From assembly GCF_016587435.1 (NCBI RefSeq), contig NZ_BNJJ01000024.1, positions 69,886 to 133,885 on the forward strand: a stretch of 64,000 nt of DNA. Direction: 5' to 3'. The notes beneath the pieces were generated by a model. The model was not told where the DNA came from and searched no databases. It saw only the letters and a list, made by a program, of their open reading frames with translations. The stretch comes from Dictyobacter formicarum. Lineage in GTDB: Bacteria > Chloroflexota > Ktedonobacteria > Ktedonobacterales > Ktedonobacteraceae. The stretch's first letter is position 1; the number at the start of each line of letters is the position of its first letter. Below are positions 51,443 through 60,419 of this stretch, piece after piece. The position numbers were made by a program, and so were the translations under genes.

Positions 51443-51647
51443 ACTCCCCTCCCTCATCAGGTGTGCTTGTAGTTATTCCGACTTGTATCAGTTTCTGCCT
51501 CGATAGCGGACGCAGTACCCGCGCCTGACCTCTGTTCACACTATACCTTGCATTGAGCGCTGCCTGCAGCAAATTCTTGCGCTCATTGATCAAATTCTTG
51601 CGCATTTTAATGATAGTGTCCAGAAGTCAGGCCTGCCCAAAGCTAAA

Positions 51648-51698
51648 ATGCATGGAGGAATGGCTTTGCTAGTAAAAGCTATTCATTCCTCCACGCAT
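51648..51698. terminator. Inverted repeat downstream of the CAP-protein gene
   Basis: A 15-bp stem with one mismatch (51648-51662 with 51684-51698), about 55 nt after the CAP gene stop; the inner GCTTT/AAAGC can extend it. Moderate support as the terminator of the minus-strand gene. Confidence 0.6.
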
Positions 51699-51753
51699 TT
51701 GATACATATCATTGTAAGCTCAGGTTTGGGCCTGCGTCCAAACGAGCTTGCTT

Positions 51754-52506
51754 TTATACCGCGGCAAAATCCTCGGTGAGCCAGACACGATTGTGCACGC
51801 TATCAACAACGACATCGACACCTACCATTGTACAACTGGTAGAGAGAATGTTGAGGCGATGTCCATCGTTAGGTGGCTGCTCAGCAAACATAGCTTGATT
51901 CAAGCTCACAGCTGCATTGGTTGCGGCATCCCCATCACTAACGCCGATATTTTCAGCAGCAGCGACCCAGTTAACGCCTGCCTGCTTCTCACGGTCACCA
52001 AGATAAGCTTCGCCCGGCAACTGGTGTGACAGCTGATTAGCGGCTGCCATGGCCAGGTTATGCTGATGGGCGCTCTGTACTAGCTGAGGGCTCCAGGTCA
52101 GCGGCGCCAATCCAGCTCCTGCCCGCTCCTGGTTGATCAGGTTGAATACTGCCTGCGCGGCAGCGGGAATGTTATTGCTGCCACCTGACTGAACAGGCCG
52201 CTGGGCTGGCTGCACAGGTGGGGTAGTAGGTATCGCGGGAGGCTGCGTCGCTTGAGGCACTGCCCTTTTTTCCGCTGCCGTTGGTTGTGGTGTGGGCTTT
52301 GGCGCCAGAGCAACGCCTACCGAAGCAGCCATGGTCCCGTGCCGGCTAGATCTATTATTGCCTGTATGCTTGGAATGTGCAGTGGTGCTAGAGTTTCCCG
52401 TCCCTTGCACAGAGCCTGACGTTGTAGCATTACTACATGCTGTCAGCAGGACCAGAAAAAGAGCTGCACTAATGATCCATTTCAAGTTTTGTGATTTTTT
52501 TATCAC
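51754..52506 (-). CDS. CAP-domain (SCP-like) lipoprotein
   Basis: 250 residues from GTG. The signal peptide LKWIISAALFLVLLTAC ends in a lipobox Cys, so the protein is anchored on the outer membrane face. A long Ser/Thr/Pro/Gln-rich stalk follows; the CAP domain starts at about residue 125 (AVFNLINQERAGAGLAPLTW) with AHQHNLAM, SHQLPGE and ENIGVS, and ends WLTEDFA. Family members are secreted and have been linked to cell-wall or lipid binding. The GTG at 52506 has GGAAGGA about 10 nt upstream; the longer frame from 52542 adds 12 non-signal residues. Confidence 0.88.
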   Translation of the reverse strand: MIKKSQNLKWIISAALFLVLLTACSNATTSGSVQGTGNSSTTAHSKHTGNNRSSRHGTMAASVGVALAPKPTPQPTAAEKRAVPQATQPPAIPTTPPVQPAQRPVQSGGSNNIPAAAQAVFNLINQERAGAGLAPLTWSPQLVQSAHQHNLAMAAANQLSHQLPGEAYLGDREKQAGVNWVAAAENIGVSDGDAATNAAVSLNQAMFAEQPPNDGHRLNILSTSCTMVGVDVVVDSVHNRVWLTEDFAAV

Positions 52507-52649
52507 GCAATACAATCCTTCCACAAATGACAACCCCGCCACAAATGACGCAGTTCTATTACTACCAGGTATATGGCACTATCTATCCTTTAATTTAAGG
52601 ATACCGGAATAGGCGTCCATGTGTACAATAATTGGTACTTTACTATTAT

Positions 52650-52686
52650 AAAATCAGTTTAAATGTGCTGAATTTTAACTGATTTT
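52650..52686 (-). terminator. Hairpin at the end of the cobalamin-binding-like gene
   Basis: A 10-bp stem AAAATCAGTT/AACTGATTTT (52650-52659 with 52677-52686), overlapping the stop codon at 52685. On the minus strand it is followed by TATAATAG. Confidence 0.5.
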
Positions 52687-53647
52687 ACTCAACAATATGT
52701 CTGTAGCCTTCTTCAATTACCGGGATTCCCAGTTGTGGCCCCCATATGGCGCGCGCTAATAATTCAGCCGATTCGACGAGCCGGGGACCCGAACGATTGA
52801 TATAAGAGTTGCCATCAATTGCATAAACACAGCCCTGCTTAACTGCCTTCAAAGCAGACCAGCCATGCTGCCTTTGTAATAGTGAGATGTCCTGCTCGGT
52901 GCGTTCCAACGTATAACCACAGGGACTAAGGATAATAATATCCGGATCAGTTCGCTGCAACTCTTCCCAGTCCAACCAGGGTGAGTGTGTGCCAATGACG
53001 CCAAACAAACTTTCTCCACCAGCATATTCCACCAGTTCTGGAGTCCAGTTGCCCGCAGCCATCAAGGGATCCAGCCACTCCAGCACGGCTACACGAGGCT
53101 TGCGACCGCCTTGTTGTTCCACTAACCATTGAGTGCGCTCTTTGAGTTGGGCCAGGCGCTGTTGATACCTGGCAACCACCTGCTCGGCCCGTTGTTCCTG
53201 CTTAAGAGCTTTGCCAATGCGCAACATATCTTTCCAGATATCCTCCAGGCTGTAAGGAGCCAGCGCGATAATCTTTGGGGTAAGTCCAATACTCTGTTGT
53301 AAGGCTCGCTCAACATCTTCCTGACTGACGGCACAGACATCACACTGCGTTTGCGTAAAAATAATATCTGGCTGCAGTTCCTGCAATTTTTGAGCATCAA
53401 TTGTATAGACACTTAAGGCCCGCAACGCATTTTCACTCGAGCTTTCGCGTTCGTGGGCAATCCTTTTGACCTGGACATCTATCTCCGCGCTGCTTGTATT
53501 TGTATCAATGAGGGTGCTACTCACAACCGGTAAATTTTGAACCTGTGGCGGATAATCACATTCATGCGAACACCCAACCAGTTGATCCAGACATCCCAGT
53601 TCCGCGATCATTTCAGTGGCACCAGCTAACAAAGAAACTATCCGCAT
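52685..53647 (-). CDS. Cobalamin-binding/BtuF-like substrate-binding protein without signal peptide
   Basis: 320 residues of the periplasmic binding protein-like (class III) fold: RIVSLLAGATEMIAELGCLDQLVG, the CDVC-containing QTQCDVCAVS and the C-terminal WSALKAVKQGCVYAIDGNSY. The Cys-rich and ELVEYAGGESLFG blocks match BtuF/CobN-adjacent cobalamin-binding proteins. No signal peptide or lipobox is seen, so it acts in the cytoplasm, unlike a true BtuF. AAAGGGAT precedes the ATG. No transporter genes adjoin it. Confidence 0.82.
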   Translation of the reverse strand: MRIVSLLAGATEMIAELGCLDQLVGCSHECDYPPQVQNLPVVSSTLIDTNTSSAEIDVQVKRIAHERESSSENALRALSVYTIDAQKLQELQPDIIFTQTQCDVCAVSQEDVERALQQSIGLTPKIIALAPYSLEDIWKDMLRIGKALKQEQRAEQVVARYQQRLAQLKERTQWLVEQQGGRKPRVAVLEWLDPLMAAGNWTPELVEYAGGESLFGVIGTHSPWLDWEELQRTDPDIIILSPCGYTLERTEQDISLLQRQHGWSALKAVKQGCVYAIDGNSYINRSGPRLVESAELLARAIWGPQLGIPVIEEGYRHIVE

Positions 53648-53841
53648 CGCTCTATCCCTTTCCTCAAGAATCCCTTTAACCGTCGATACACGCGCTACTA
53701 CTCACTGCAGTGTATGCCAACCTCTCATCAAAGACAAGATGCAACATCCACAAACTATTCGTTTTATTGATCCAGGGATAACTGGTCGAGGTTCCCAGAT
53801 TATTGGTACCATTTTTCCAGCCAAAGCAGGTGGTTTTTGGA

Positions 53842-53847
53842 TATACT
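53842..53847 (+). promoter_or_regulatory. Candidate -10 element of trhO (possible leaderless start)
   Basis: TATACT ends 6 nt before the trhO ATG at 53854, and no ribosome binding site lies between. A matching -35 is not evident. The spacing would place transcription start at or next to the start codon. Confidence 0.4.
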
Positions 53848-53853
53848 ATTAAC

Positions 53854-54723
53854 ATGAGCTATCAAATTCTTCTGTATTATAAATATATCGAGGTCGCCGA
53901 TCCCCAGGCTGTAAAGCTGTGGCAGAAAACGCTCTGTCAGTTGCTGGGGCTGAAAGGGCGCATTATCGTTGCCCATGAAGGGATCAACGGGACCGTTGAG
54001 GGGACCGTGACCGCAACCCGCCAATATATGCGGGCAATGAAAGAATATCCTGCTTTCAGCGAAATTACTTATAAAATCAGCGAGGGCACAGGGAAAGCCC
54101 TGCCAAACTTATCGGTGAAAGTGCGCAAAGATATTATCAGTGATAGTGTGGCACACTGGGGTGTCAATCCCAGTCAACAAACCGGCAAATATTTAACCGC
54201 CGATGAGCTGCATGAGTGGTATGAAAGTGGGAAGAAATTCTATCTGGTCGATATGCGTAATGACTACGAACATAAAAGTGGTCACTTCGACAATGCGATC
54301 CTACCTCCCATGGAAAACTTTCGCGACCTGCCTAAGGTGCTACCAGAACTCCAGAAACTGACGGATGCTCCGATGGTCACAGTCTGCACTGGAGGAGTGC
54401 GCTGTGAAAAGGCAACCGGTTTTTTAATGAACAATGGGTTACAGGATGTCTATCAGCTGCAAGATGGTATTGTGACCTATATGGAGAAATATCCCAATCA
54501 GCATTTCAAAGGCAAATTATATGTGTTTGACAACCGTATCCTGATGGGATTTCATACAGATGAGGCAGAACATAAAGTAGTTGGCCAATGTGTCGTATGC
54601 AAGAAACCTTCAGAGCACTATGTCAATTGCACCAATGATGCCTGCCATCGCCACCTCATTTGTTGTGAAGACTGCCAGACTAGTTACACAGCATTCACGT
54701 GTCCTCAGGGCTGCCGCGCTTAG
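53854..54723 (+). CDS. trhO: tRNA uridine(34) hydroxylase TrhO (rhodanese-related)
   Basis: 289 residues, the YceA/TrhO family, which hydroxylates U34 of tRNAs on the way to cmo5U. The N-terminal acylphosphatase-like domain reads VAHEGINGTVEG; the rhodanese domain has LVDMRNDYEHKSGHF and the active-site loop CTGGVRCEKA; the C-terminal Cys-rich module CVVCKKPSEHYVNC then CHRHLICCEDCQ likely binds zinc. The start at 53854 matches the family's usual first strand (MSYQILLYYKY); upstream codons in the open frame are not conserved. It lies about 4 kb from the tRNA array. Confidence 0.93.
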   Translation: MSYQILLYYKYIEVADPQAVKLWQKTLCQLLGLKGRIIVAHEGINGTVEGTVTATRQYMRAMKEYPAFSEITYKISEGTGKALPNLSVKVRKDIISDSVAHWGVNPSQQTGKYLTADELHEWYESGKKFYLVDMRNDYEHKSGHFDNAILPPMENFRDLPKVLPELQKLTDAPMVTVCTGGVRCEKATGFLMNNGLQDVYQLQDGIVTYMEKYPNQHFKGKLYVFDNRILMGFHTDEAEHKVVGQCVVCKKPSEHYVNCTNDACHRHLICCEDCQTSYTAFTCPQGCRA

Positions 54724-55289
54724 CCACCGGAAAGATACCGCAGACATTCTCCTCTTCTCATCCAGGGTAACCAGATCTCTCTGAAGAGAAAGCAACAAGA
54801 AAAACGAAGTCGTAGGTGCGCCCCTTGCGGGCGCTTATGTCCTTCATGCTCGAGAAACAATAATAATAATGATATGCCAGGCACGTTCGAAATTCTATAT
54901 ATGTGCTGCATAAGCAAGTGCCCTTTCCATAAAGTTGCTATGCTTCGGGATCTTCCGCTGCCGCAGTTTCTTGCGTTAACTCAGTCATTTTTTCCTGGGA
55001 CTGCTTTAATCGTTCCGCGCGCAGAAGGGCGCGGATAAAGGGTCCTCCACATTACGTTGTACGTACGCTCCTGTACGTAACTATAGCCGTACAATCTCAA
55101 GAAATCCTGAAGATTTGCTCAAAATAGCGTTTATCTTTTCAGAATGTGTCTGATGAAACGTTATCGCCAATTTCTCTCTGATCAGGCCAAGAAATTTATT
55201 ATCCTTGCATATGCTGTTATAATTGCGTGATGCCTATGAAGGATATGTTATGTTTTTTAGACAATGTGAAAACAATAGGAGCAATACCA
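54724..55289. other. Intergenic region, no gene, one dispersed repeat
   Basis: About 565 nt after trhO. It holds repeat copy E (54809-54836) and, near 55060-55080, TACGT/ACGTA palindromes. Small open frames here are shadows of the repeat. The region just before 55290 carries the nucleotidyltransferase ribosome binding site. Confidence 0.45.
54809..54836 (+). repeat. Dispersed hairpin repeat, copy E
   Basis: 28 bp identical to the reverse strand at 57882-57909; core GCGCCC, CTTGC, GGGCGC. About 90 nt after the trhO stop. Confidence 0.85.
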
Positions 55290-55940
55290 ATGCCAAAAGA
55301 TGATATGCTCTCCGCGAGTGGCTGGGACATACAATTATCTGAATATGATGAGCAGCTACTACAACGTCAGGGCCGCTTGCAAGCGGAAGCACAGCATGTG
55401 CTGGACGAATTGAAAGTCGTTGACATGCTCTCTCAGGCAGGACCTGTCAGGCAAACTGGCAGCACCACTCTGGGGTTGATGGTCTGGCGTGATATCGACC
55501 TGCAGGTTTCCAGCCCCGGATTAAGCGCTGAACGTGCCTTTACCATTATGCAACCGCTATTGTCACATCCTTATGTCAAACAGGTGCGCTACTTGCATCA
55601 AAGCGGGCATTTTAAGGTTGATGACCTGGGCGAGCGCTATTTCTTTATGGTCTTTTATCAATATCATGAGCCTGTCGAATGGAAACTGGATATTTCTTTC
55701 TGGCTTGATCCGGGCATCCGTCCTGAGCCTGTTCAGGATGCGCTTGAACGACAGTTGACGCCGGAAACGCGCCTGCTCATCCTACGCATTAAGGATGTCT
55801 GGTATCAACTTCCTGCCTATCGCAACACGGTAGCCAGCACCGATATCTATGACGCAGTTTTACAGCATGGGGTGCGCACCCTGGACGATTTCGACCAATA
55901 CCTTGCCCAACGCGGAAAACCTACCCGTGCGGAAAGCTAA
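55290..55940 (+). CDS. Minimal nucleotidyltransferase-fold protein
   Basis: 216 residues. GSTTLGLMVWRDIDLQV has the motif hG[GS] followed by Asp-x-Asp, the catalytic signature of DNA polymerase beta-like nucleotidyltransferases; a third acidic residue may lie in EWKLDISFWLD. There is no toxin-antitoxin partner nearby. AGGAG lies 9 nt before the ATG at 55290; the longer frame from 55227 lacks homology. The substrate could be a small molecule or RNA end. Confidence 0.8.
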   Translation: MPKDDMLSASGWDIQLSEYDEQLLQRQGRLQAEAQHVLDELKVVDMLSQAGPVRQTGSTTLGLMVWRDIDLQVSSPGLSAERAFTIMQPLLSHPYVKQVRYLHQSGHFKVDDLGERYFFMVFYQYHEPVEWKLDISFWLDPGIRPEPVQDALERQLTPETRLLILRIKDVWYQLPAYRNTVASTDIYDAVLQHGVRTLDDFDQYLAQRGKPTRAES

Positions 55941-55967
55941 AAAAACACGACGCGCTTAAATTTATGG

Positions 55968-56894
55968 TCACGAGCTGGCAACCGGCATATCCGCGACGCA
56001 GGATTGCAGGAAGGTGGCGCTTCGGGCGATTGAGGCTCGCGCTTCGGGCATAAATGGCGTAAAGATTTGCCAGACGTGGGGAAGGTTGCGCCAGATCTGG
56101 CTTTCGACGCTGACTCCCTGCTGGCGCGCGCGATCAATCAACCGTAAGGAGTCATCGCGCAGTAGCTCGCTATCGCTGACGTGCACCAGGAACGGTGGCA
56201 GGCCAGTCAGGTTAGCATACAGGGGTGAAGCCAGAGGATGGGTGGCCTCAAATTTGGCGGCCAGATAAAAACGCGCCGCATCGGGAATCATGCGAGCAAA
56301 AAAGAAGGCGTCGCTTTTTTCATTGGTTTGCAAGGAGGCGCCGGTCGCCGCCAGATCGGTCAAGGGCGAAAAGAGGGCCGCCCCGGCCGGCAATGGCAAT
56401 CCCAGTTCTCGCAATTTAAGCAGCGTTGCCAGGGCCAATCCTCCACCGGCCGAGTCCCCCGCCAGCACGATGCGGGCAGGTAATTCACCAGCATCGATGA
56501 GTTGTTGATAAACGGCAATGATCGTTTCCAGGGCGGCCGGAAACGGATGCTCAGGTGCCAGGGGATAATCTAAGCTGAGACAGCGCATGCCTGCCTGCAC
56601 CGCCAGGGCGACGGTCAAAGATCGATGGGTGCGAGGCGAGCAGGCAATATAGCCGCCGCCATGTAAATAGAGGAGCAGTGGATCAGGTTGGGAACTTTGA
56701 AGCGGCTCGATCCACTCATCACGAAATCCGGCACGCTGCTCGACAATTCGTAGCTGCCAGCCCGCAGGCACAGCTACGCGCTGATGCGCATTCAGGCGTC
56801 GGCGAAATTGAGCCACTTCTACCGGCCTGCGAAAGTGACGCTTGACATTTTGCTTCAACAGCAACGTGATCAGCTGTGCCTGCCAGCTCGACAT
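55968..56894 (-). CDS. Hormone-sensitive-lipase-type alpha/beta hydrolase (LipR-like)
   Basis: 308 residues. The HSL oxyanion motif HGGGY and nucleophile elbow GDSAGG are clear; the acid is in VSDSELLRDD and the His in LPHVWQIF. Related to esterases of the Mycobacterium LipR/LipN group. It is the third enzyme of the TetR-FMO-SDR-esterase cluster, with 57 nt between it and the SDR stop; an AGGAGGC lies before the ATG. Cytoplasmic: no signal peptide. Confidence 0.93.
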   Translation of the reverse strand: MSSWQAQLITLLLKQNVKRHFRRPVEVAQFRRRLNAHQRVAVPAGWQLRIVEQRAGFRDEWIEPLQSSQPDPLLLYLHGGGYIACSPRTHRSLTVALAVQAGMRCLSLDYPLAPEHPFPAALETIIAVYQQLIDAGELPARIVLAGDSAGGGLALATLLKLRELGLPLPAGAALFSPLTDLAATGASLQTNEKSDAFFFARMIPDAARFYLAAKFEATHPLASPLYANLTGLPPFLVHVSDSELLRDDSLRLIDRARQQGVSVESQIWRNLPHVWQIFTPFMPEARASIARSATFLQSCVADMPVASS

Positions 56895-56951
56895 AGAATA
56901 GCCTCCTTGCTTGCAATGTTTGCATTCATTTAATTTGCAATAACAGCTCTT

Positions 56952-57758
56952 TTAAGGCATCAGCCGATTGAACAGTTTGATGAGCGCTGGATAGTTTATA
57001 GGCGAGAATCGCTGGGTGATATCCATGATATAAGCTTCTCGCCCGATGAGGATGCGTGGTGCATTGCGCTCGATACCACGCACAATAATGTCGGCGGCAC
57101 GCTCCGGTGGCATAGTGAGCACACGCTCGAAATAGGCCCGTCCTTGTTGCTGCTCTTTCTCCGACATGGCTTCAAAGCGAGCATTGCGCGCGATATTCGT
57201 CTTGATGCCGCCGGGATGAACGCAGCTGACCTTGATCGCGGTGCGCGCTAGTTCCTGGCGCAACGTTTCGGTAAAACCGCGCACAGCAAATTTGCTGGCG
57301 CAGTAAGCGGCCTGTCCCGGGACGGCAAACAGGCCAAAAACGCTAGAGAGGTTGACAATATGCGCCTCTGGCTGCTGCTTCAACACCGGCAAAAAGGCCT
57401 TGACTCCATACACCATGCCCCAGAAATTAATATTGAAGAGCCAGGTGATCTGTTCAACCGAGACCTGCTCGACCGTTCCACCCAGGGCAACGCCCGCGTT
57501 GTTGATTAAAATATCAACCTTTCCATGCTGCTCAATGACAGCGGCCGCGAAGTCCTGCACGGCATCATTGTCCGCCACATCCAGCACGTGGGTAGAACAC
57601 GTAGCGGAGATCATGCCAGCGGTCTCCCCCAGTCCTTTAGCATTAATATCCGCCAGAGCCAGTGTACACCCTTTAGAGTCGAGATTGAGGGCCAGCGCTC
57701 GTCCAATACCGCTACCCGCGCCAGTAATCACGGCAACATTTCCAGGCTGAATTTTCAT
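56952..57758 (-). CDS. SDR-family oxidoreductase (SDR)
   Basis: 268 residues. NAD(P) motif TGAGSGIG, NNAG (INNAGVALGG), Ser region LSSVFGLFAVPGQ and catalytic YCASK. The C-terminal domain carries PPERAADIIVRGIERN, typical of SDRs next to flavin monooxygenases. AGGAG lies before the ATG at 57758. It is in the same direction as the FMO but separated from it by 144 nt, part of which is the dispersed repeat. Confidence 0.94.
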   Translation of the reverse strand: MKIQPGNVAVITGAGSGIGRALALNLDSKGCTLALADINAKGLGETAGMISATCSTHVLDVADNDAVQDFAAAVIEQHGKVDILINNAGVALGGTVEQVSVEQITWLFNINFWGMVYGVKAFLPVLKQQPEAHIVNLSSVFGLFAVPGQAAYCASKFAVRGFTETLRQELARTAIKVSCVHPGGIKTNIARNARFEAMSEKEQQQGRAYFERVLTMPPERAADIIVRGIERNAPRILIGREAYIMDITQRFSPINYPALIKLFNRLMP

Positions 57759-57881
57759 AGCTACACAACTCCTGAGCATCATTGCTTAAAATAAAAAAAC
57801 ATGTCTCGATAGGCCAGGGTGCTCCTTTCGTGGGCGATTTATGCATCGCTGGTAGGGAGCTTTTTCAAGAGGCGAGGGCGA

Positions 57882-57909
57882 AAGCGCCCGCAAGGGGCGC
57901 ACCTACGAC
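57882..57909 (-). repeat. Dispersed hairpin repeat, copy F, supplies FMO stop codon
   Basis: 28 bp identical to copy E on the opposite strand. Its 5' GTCGTAG contains the TAG stop of the FMO gene (57903-57905), so the FMO C-terminus ends in the repeat. Confidence 0.85.
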
Positions 57910-59486
57910 GACGATGGGGATGGCACGGCGTTATGGCGCGCGACATGGGAATAATGCTGCCAATCGAAGCGGCGCGTGCGATAGCGAAATTCAAACGTAA
58001 AGCCAGGCCAGATTGTGGTGTTGCGACCACTGGAAGTTAGATACCAGCTGACGCAGCCGGAGGTCCAGGCAGTTCCTTGCAAGCGCCGCTGCATCTCATC
58101 ATCAAAGGCCGCTTGCGCCTCCGGTTGGATCTCAACAGATTGGACACGATAGCGCTCCATCTTGCGCAGGCAATCGAGAATATAGTTGATTTGCGATTCG
58201 ATCATGTAGATCATCGAGTTATGGCCTAGACCTGTGTAAGGACCAATCAGCAGGAATAGATTGGGGAAGTCTGCGATGGTTGTGCCCAGGTAGGCGGTCG
58301 GACTGGCATTCCATTTCTCAGCCAATGTCTGGTTATGGCGTCCACGAACGTGTTGGGGAAAAGGAGCGTCGGTGACGTGGAAGCCGGTTCCACAAATGAT
58401 TGTATCCACCTCATGCTCACGGCCATCGGCGGTTACAACGCTGTGAGCCTTGATTTCGCGAATAGGCTCAGTAACCAGCTCAACATTTGGCTGGCCTAGA
58501 GATGGATAAAAGTCATCGGAGACCAGGATACGCTTACATCCCATCATGTAGTGAGGAGTCAGCTTTTCACGCAACAGGGGATCGGGCACCTGGCGGGCCA
58601 GGTGTTCTTGCGCAAAACGCATCCCCTCCTTCATAACCTCCGGGCGATATACGAGTCCGAGCGCGGTCAATTCGTTGCGCAGATAGATTCTAGCTCGGAC
58701 CAGCCGCTGTGCTACGGGCAAGAGGCGGAATAACCGTTGTTGCCAGTAAGGAATTGGATGGTCCAGGCGCGGCACAATCCACGGCGGCGTGCGTTGAAAC
58801 ACTGTCAGTTGCGCGACCTTTGGCTGGATTTGTGGCACAAATTGGATCGCTGAGGCACCGGTTCCAATTACGGCTACGTGCTTTCCTGTCAGATCATAGT
58901 CATGCCGCCATTGTGAGGAATGGAATATGGTGCCTTCAAATTGCTCAATCCCTGAAATGGCCGGGAGAGATGGTTCATTTAATGGCCCATTGCCGCAAAT
59001 AAAGATGTCGGACGTAAAATGCTCCTGCGTGGTAGTGATGTGCCAGCGTTGCTCATCTTCGTTCCATGCAGCCTCCACCAGTTCGCTGTGCCAGCGAATA
59101 TGTGGCAGAAGACCAAAGCGTCGCGCGCAGCGGCGCAGATAACTTTGAATCTCTTTCTGCTGGGGATAGAGCCGGCTCCAATTGGGGTTGGGAGCGAACG
59201 AAAAGGAATAGAGCAAGGATGGGATATCACAGGCACACCCGGGATAGGTGTTGTCGCGCCATGTTCCTCCGATATCCTTGGCCCGTTCGATAATTATAAA
59301 ATCATCGTAGCCGTGCTTTTTTAACTTGATAGCGATTCCCAGACCAGAAAAACCGGCGCCTAGAATCGCGATATGGGTATGCGGAACTGCATTGCCATTC
59401 GTTGCCTGGACATCAAAACTGACGAAGGGATGGCGATTGGAAACCGACGATGGGCGAGCGTCTCTACTCGCTCGGACATGAAACAT
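57903..59486 (-). CDS. Flavin-containing monooxygenase (Baeyer-Villiger type)
   Basis: 527 residues. FAD motif ILGAGFSGLGIA, the BVMO blocks IGGTWRDNTYPGCACD, the fingerprint FEGTIFHSSQW (F-x-G-x-x-x-H-x-x-x-W) and NADPH motif VIGTGASAIQFV. Such enzymes insert oxygen into ketones. The last residues (PSPSSS) and stop derive from the dispersed repeat, so the C-terminus may be altered. GGAGGG precedes the ATG at 59486. The set FMO-SDR-LipR-type esterase parallels the mymA operon of Mycobacterium tuberculosis. Confidence 0.94.
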   Translation of the reverse strand: MFHVRASRDARPSSVSNRHPFVSFDVQATNGNAVPHTHIAILGAGFSGLGIAIKLKKHGYDDFIIIERAKDIGGTWRDNTYPGCACDIPSLLYSFSFAPNPNWSRLYPQQKEIQSYLRRCARRFGLLPHIRWHSELVEAAWNEDEQRWHITTTQEHFTSDIFICGNGPLNEPSLPAISGIEQFEGTIFHSSQWRHDYDLTGKHVAVIGTGASAIQFVPQIQPKVAQLTVFQRTPPWIVPRLDHPIPYWQQRLFRLLPVAQRLVRARIYLRNELTALGLVYRPEVMKEGMRFAQEHLARQVPDPLLREKLTPHYMMGCKRILVSDDFYPSLGQPNVELVTEPIREIKAHSVVTADGREHEVDTIICGTGFHVTDAPFPQHVRGRHNQTLAEKWNASPTAYLGTTIADFPNLFLLIGPYTGLGHNSMIYMIESQINYILDCLRKMERYRVQSVEIQPEAQAAFDDEMQRRLQGTAWTSGCVSWYLTSSGRNTTIWPGFTFEFRYRTRRFDWQHYSHVARHNAVPSPSSS

Positions 59487-59546
59487 CGTAGCACCCTCCA
59501 ATATTCTGAGTCGCATCCTTGTGAGGAGACAATTAATCATCATACA

Positions 59547-60185
59547 CTATACGGCATGGAAATTTTGCTGGCCTTGAGCATGATGAACAACCAGAGTGAA
59601 AGCAGCCATTGCCAACTGGCAAAGCTCTTGTCGGCTGATGCTGCGCTGCTCAAGCCAGGCAATACTCGTCGCTTCAACAAAACCGATCCACCCTCTCACA
59701 GCAATCGCAGAAATAGCGGAAGATTGCGTATCTTGCGCAAAGCTCTGGAGGATATTCTTCATATAGGTCTGACGCACCATATCAATGATGGCCGCGACCT
59801 GTTCATCTACGCCGACCCCTCCCCGCAACAGGGAAATATAGGCTTTGGCATGGCGCTCCACATAAACAAAATATGCATCCAGGCTAGTGCGCAGGCGTTC
59901 CATAGGTTCTAGAGCCGGGTCAGCCTCAGTTGCTGCCAGAAGTTGTGAGGCAGCATACTGCACTACGGCGATATAAAAATCGTGCTTGGTCGGAAAATAG
60001 TAATACAGAAGACCCTTCGAGATATCGGCAGCATTAGCGATATCATCGATAGCAACCTCTTCATATGATTGATCGCAAAACAGGTCCACACCAACTTCGA
60101 TCAGCCGTTGGCGCCGTGATATACGCTCTCGTACCATGTATGCTCCCATATAGTTCAAACTACCAGAAAACTTGCAATCAATCAT
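59547..60185 (-). CDS. TetR-family transcriptional regulator
   Basis: 212 residues. The helix-turn-helix lies in the N-terminal part (VAIDDIANAADISKGLLYYYF), followed by the all-helical ligand domain with C-terminal WIGFVEATSIAWLEQRSI. It lies 60 nt upstream of the FMO gene on the same strand and probably controls the whole cluster. The ATG at 60185 has GGAGATAGAG upstream and closely follows a strong promoter; later ATGs (60149, 60137) are less likely. Confidence 0.93.
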   Translation of the reverse strand: MIDCKFSGSLNYMGAYMVRERISRRQRLIEVGVDLFCDQSYEEVAIDDIANAADISKGLLYYYFPTKHDFYIAVVQYAASQLLAATEADPALEPMERLRTSLDAYFVYVERHAKAYISLLRGGVGVDEQVAAIIDMVRQTYMKNILQSFAQDTQSSAISAIAVRGWIGFVEATSIAWLEQRSISRQELCQLAMAAFTLVVHHAQGQQNFHAV

Positions 60186-60200
60186 CTCTATCTCCATTTG

Positions 60201-60229
60201 AATATAAGTCAAATTTGAACGGAAGTCAA
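60201..60229 (-). promoter_or_regulatory. Promoter of the tetR-FMO cluster
   Basis: TTGACT (60229-60224), 17-nt spacer, TATATT (60206-60201) on the minus strand, with the transcript starting about 9 nt before the tetR ATG. Confidence 0.75.
60209..60218. promoter_or_regulatory. Candidate TetR operator inside the promoter spacer
   Basis: TCAAATTTGA, a 10-bp palindrome lying between the -35 and -10 elements of the tetR promoter: the expected position for autorepression. Confidence 0.55.
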
Positions 60230-60419
60230 GTTGTTGAGCAACCAATCGTGTAACAGTTTAACCGCAAATTTCGTTATTCTTACGGGAATCATCCTGAATC
60301 ATATAAAAATAATTTTTGACGTTGTTACGATAAAATAGAGTTGCGCGAATTTTTCCGGCCCGGCAAAGACAGCTAAATCCACCAGCCGCTCTGAGTGCTT
60401 ACAGATAGGAGAGACATCA

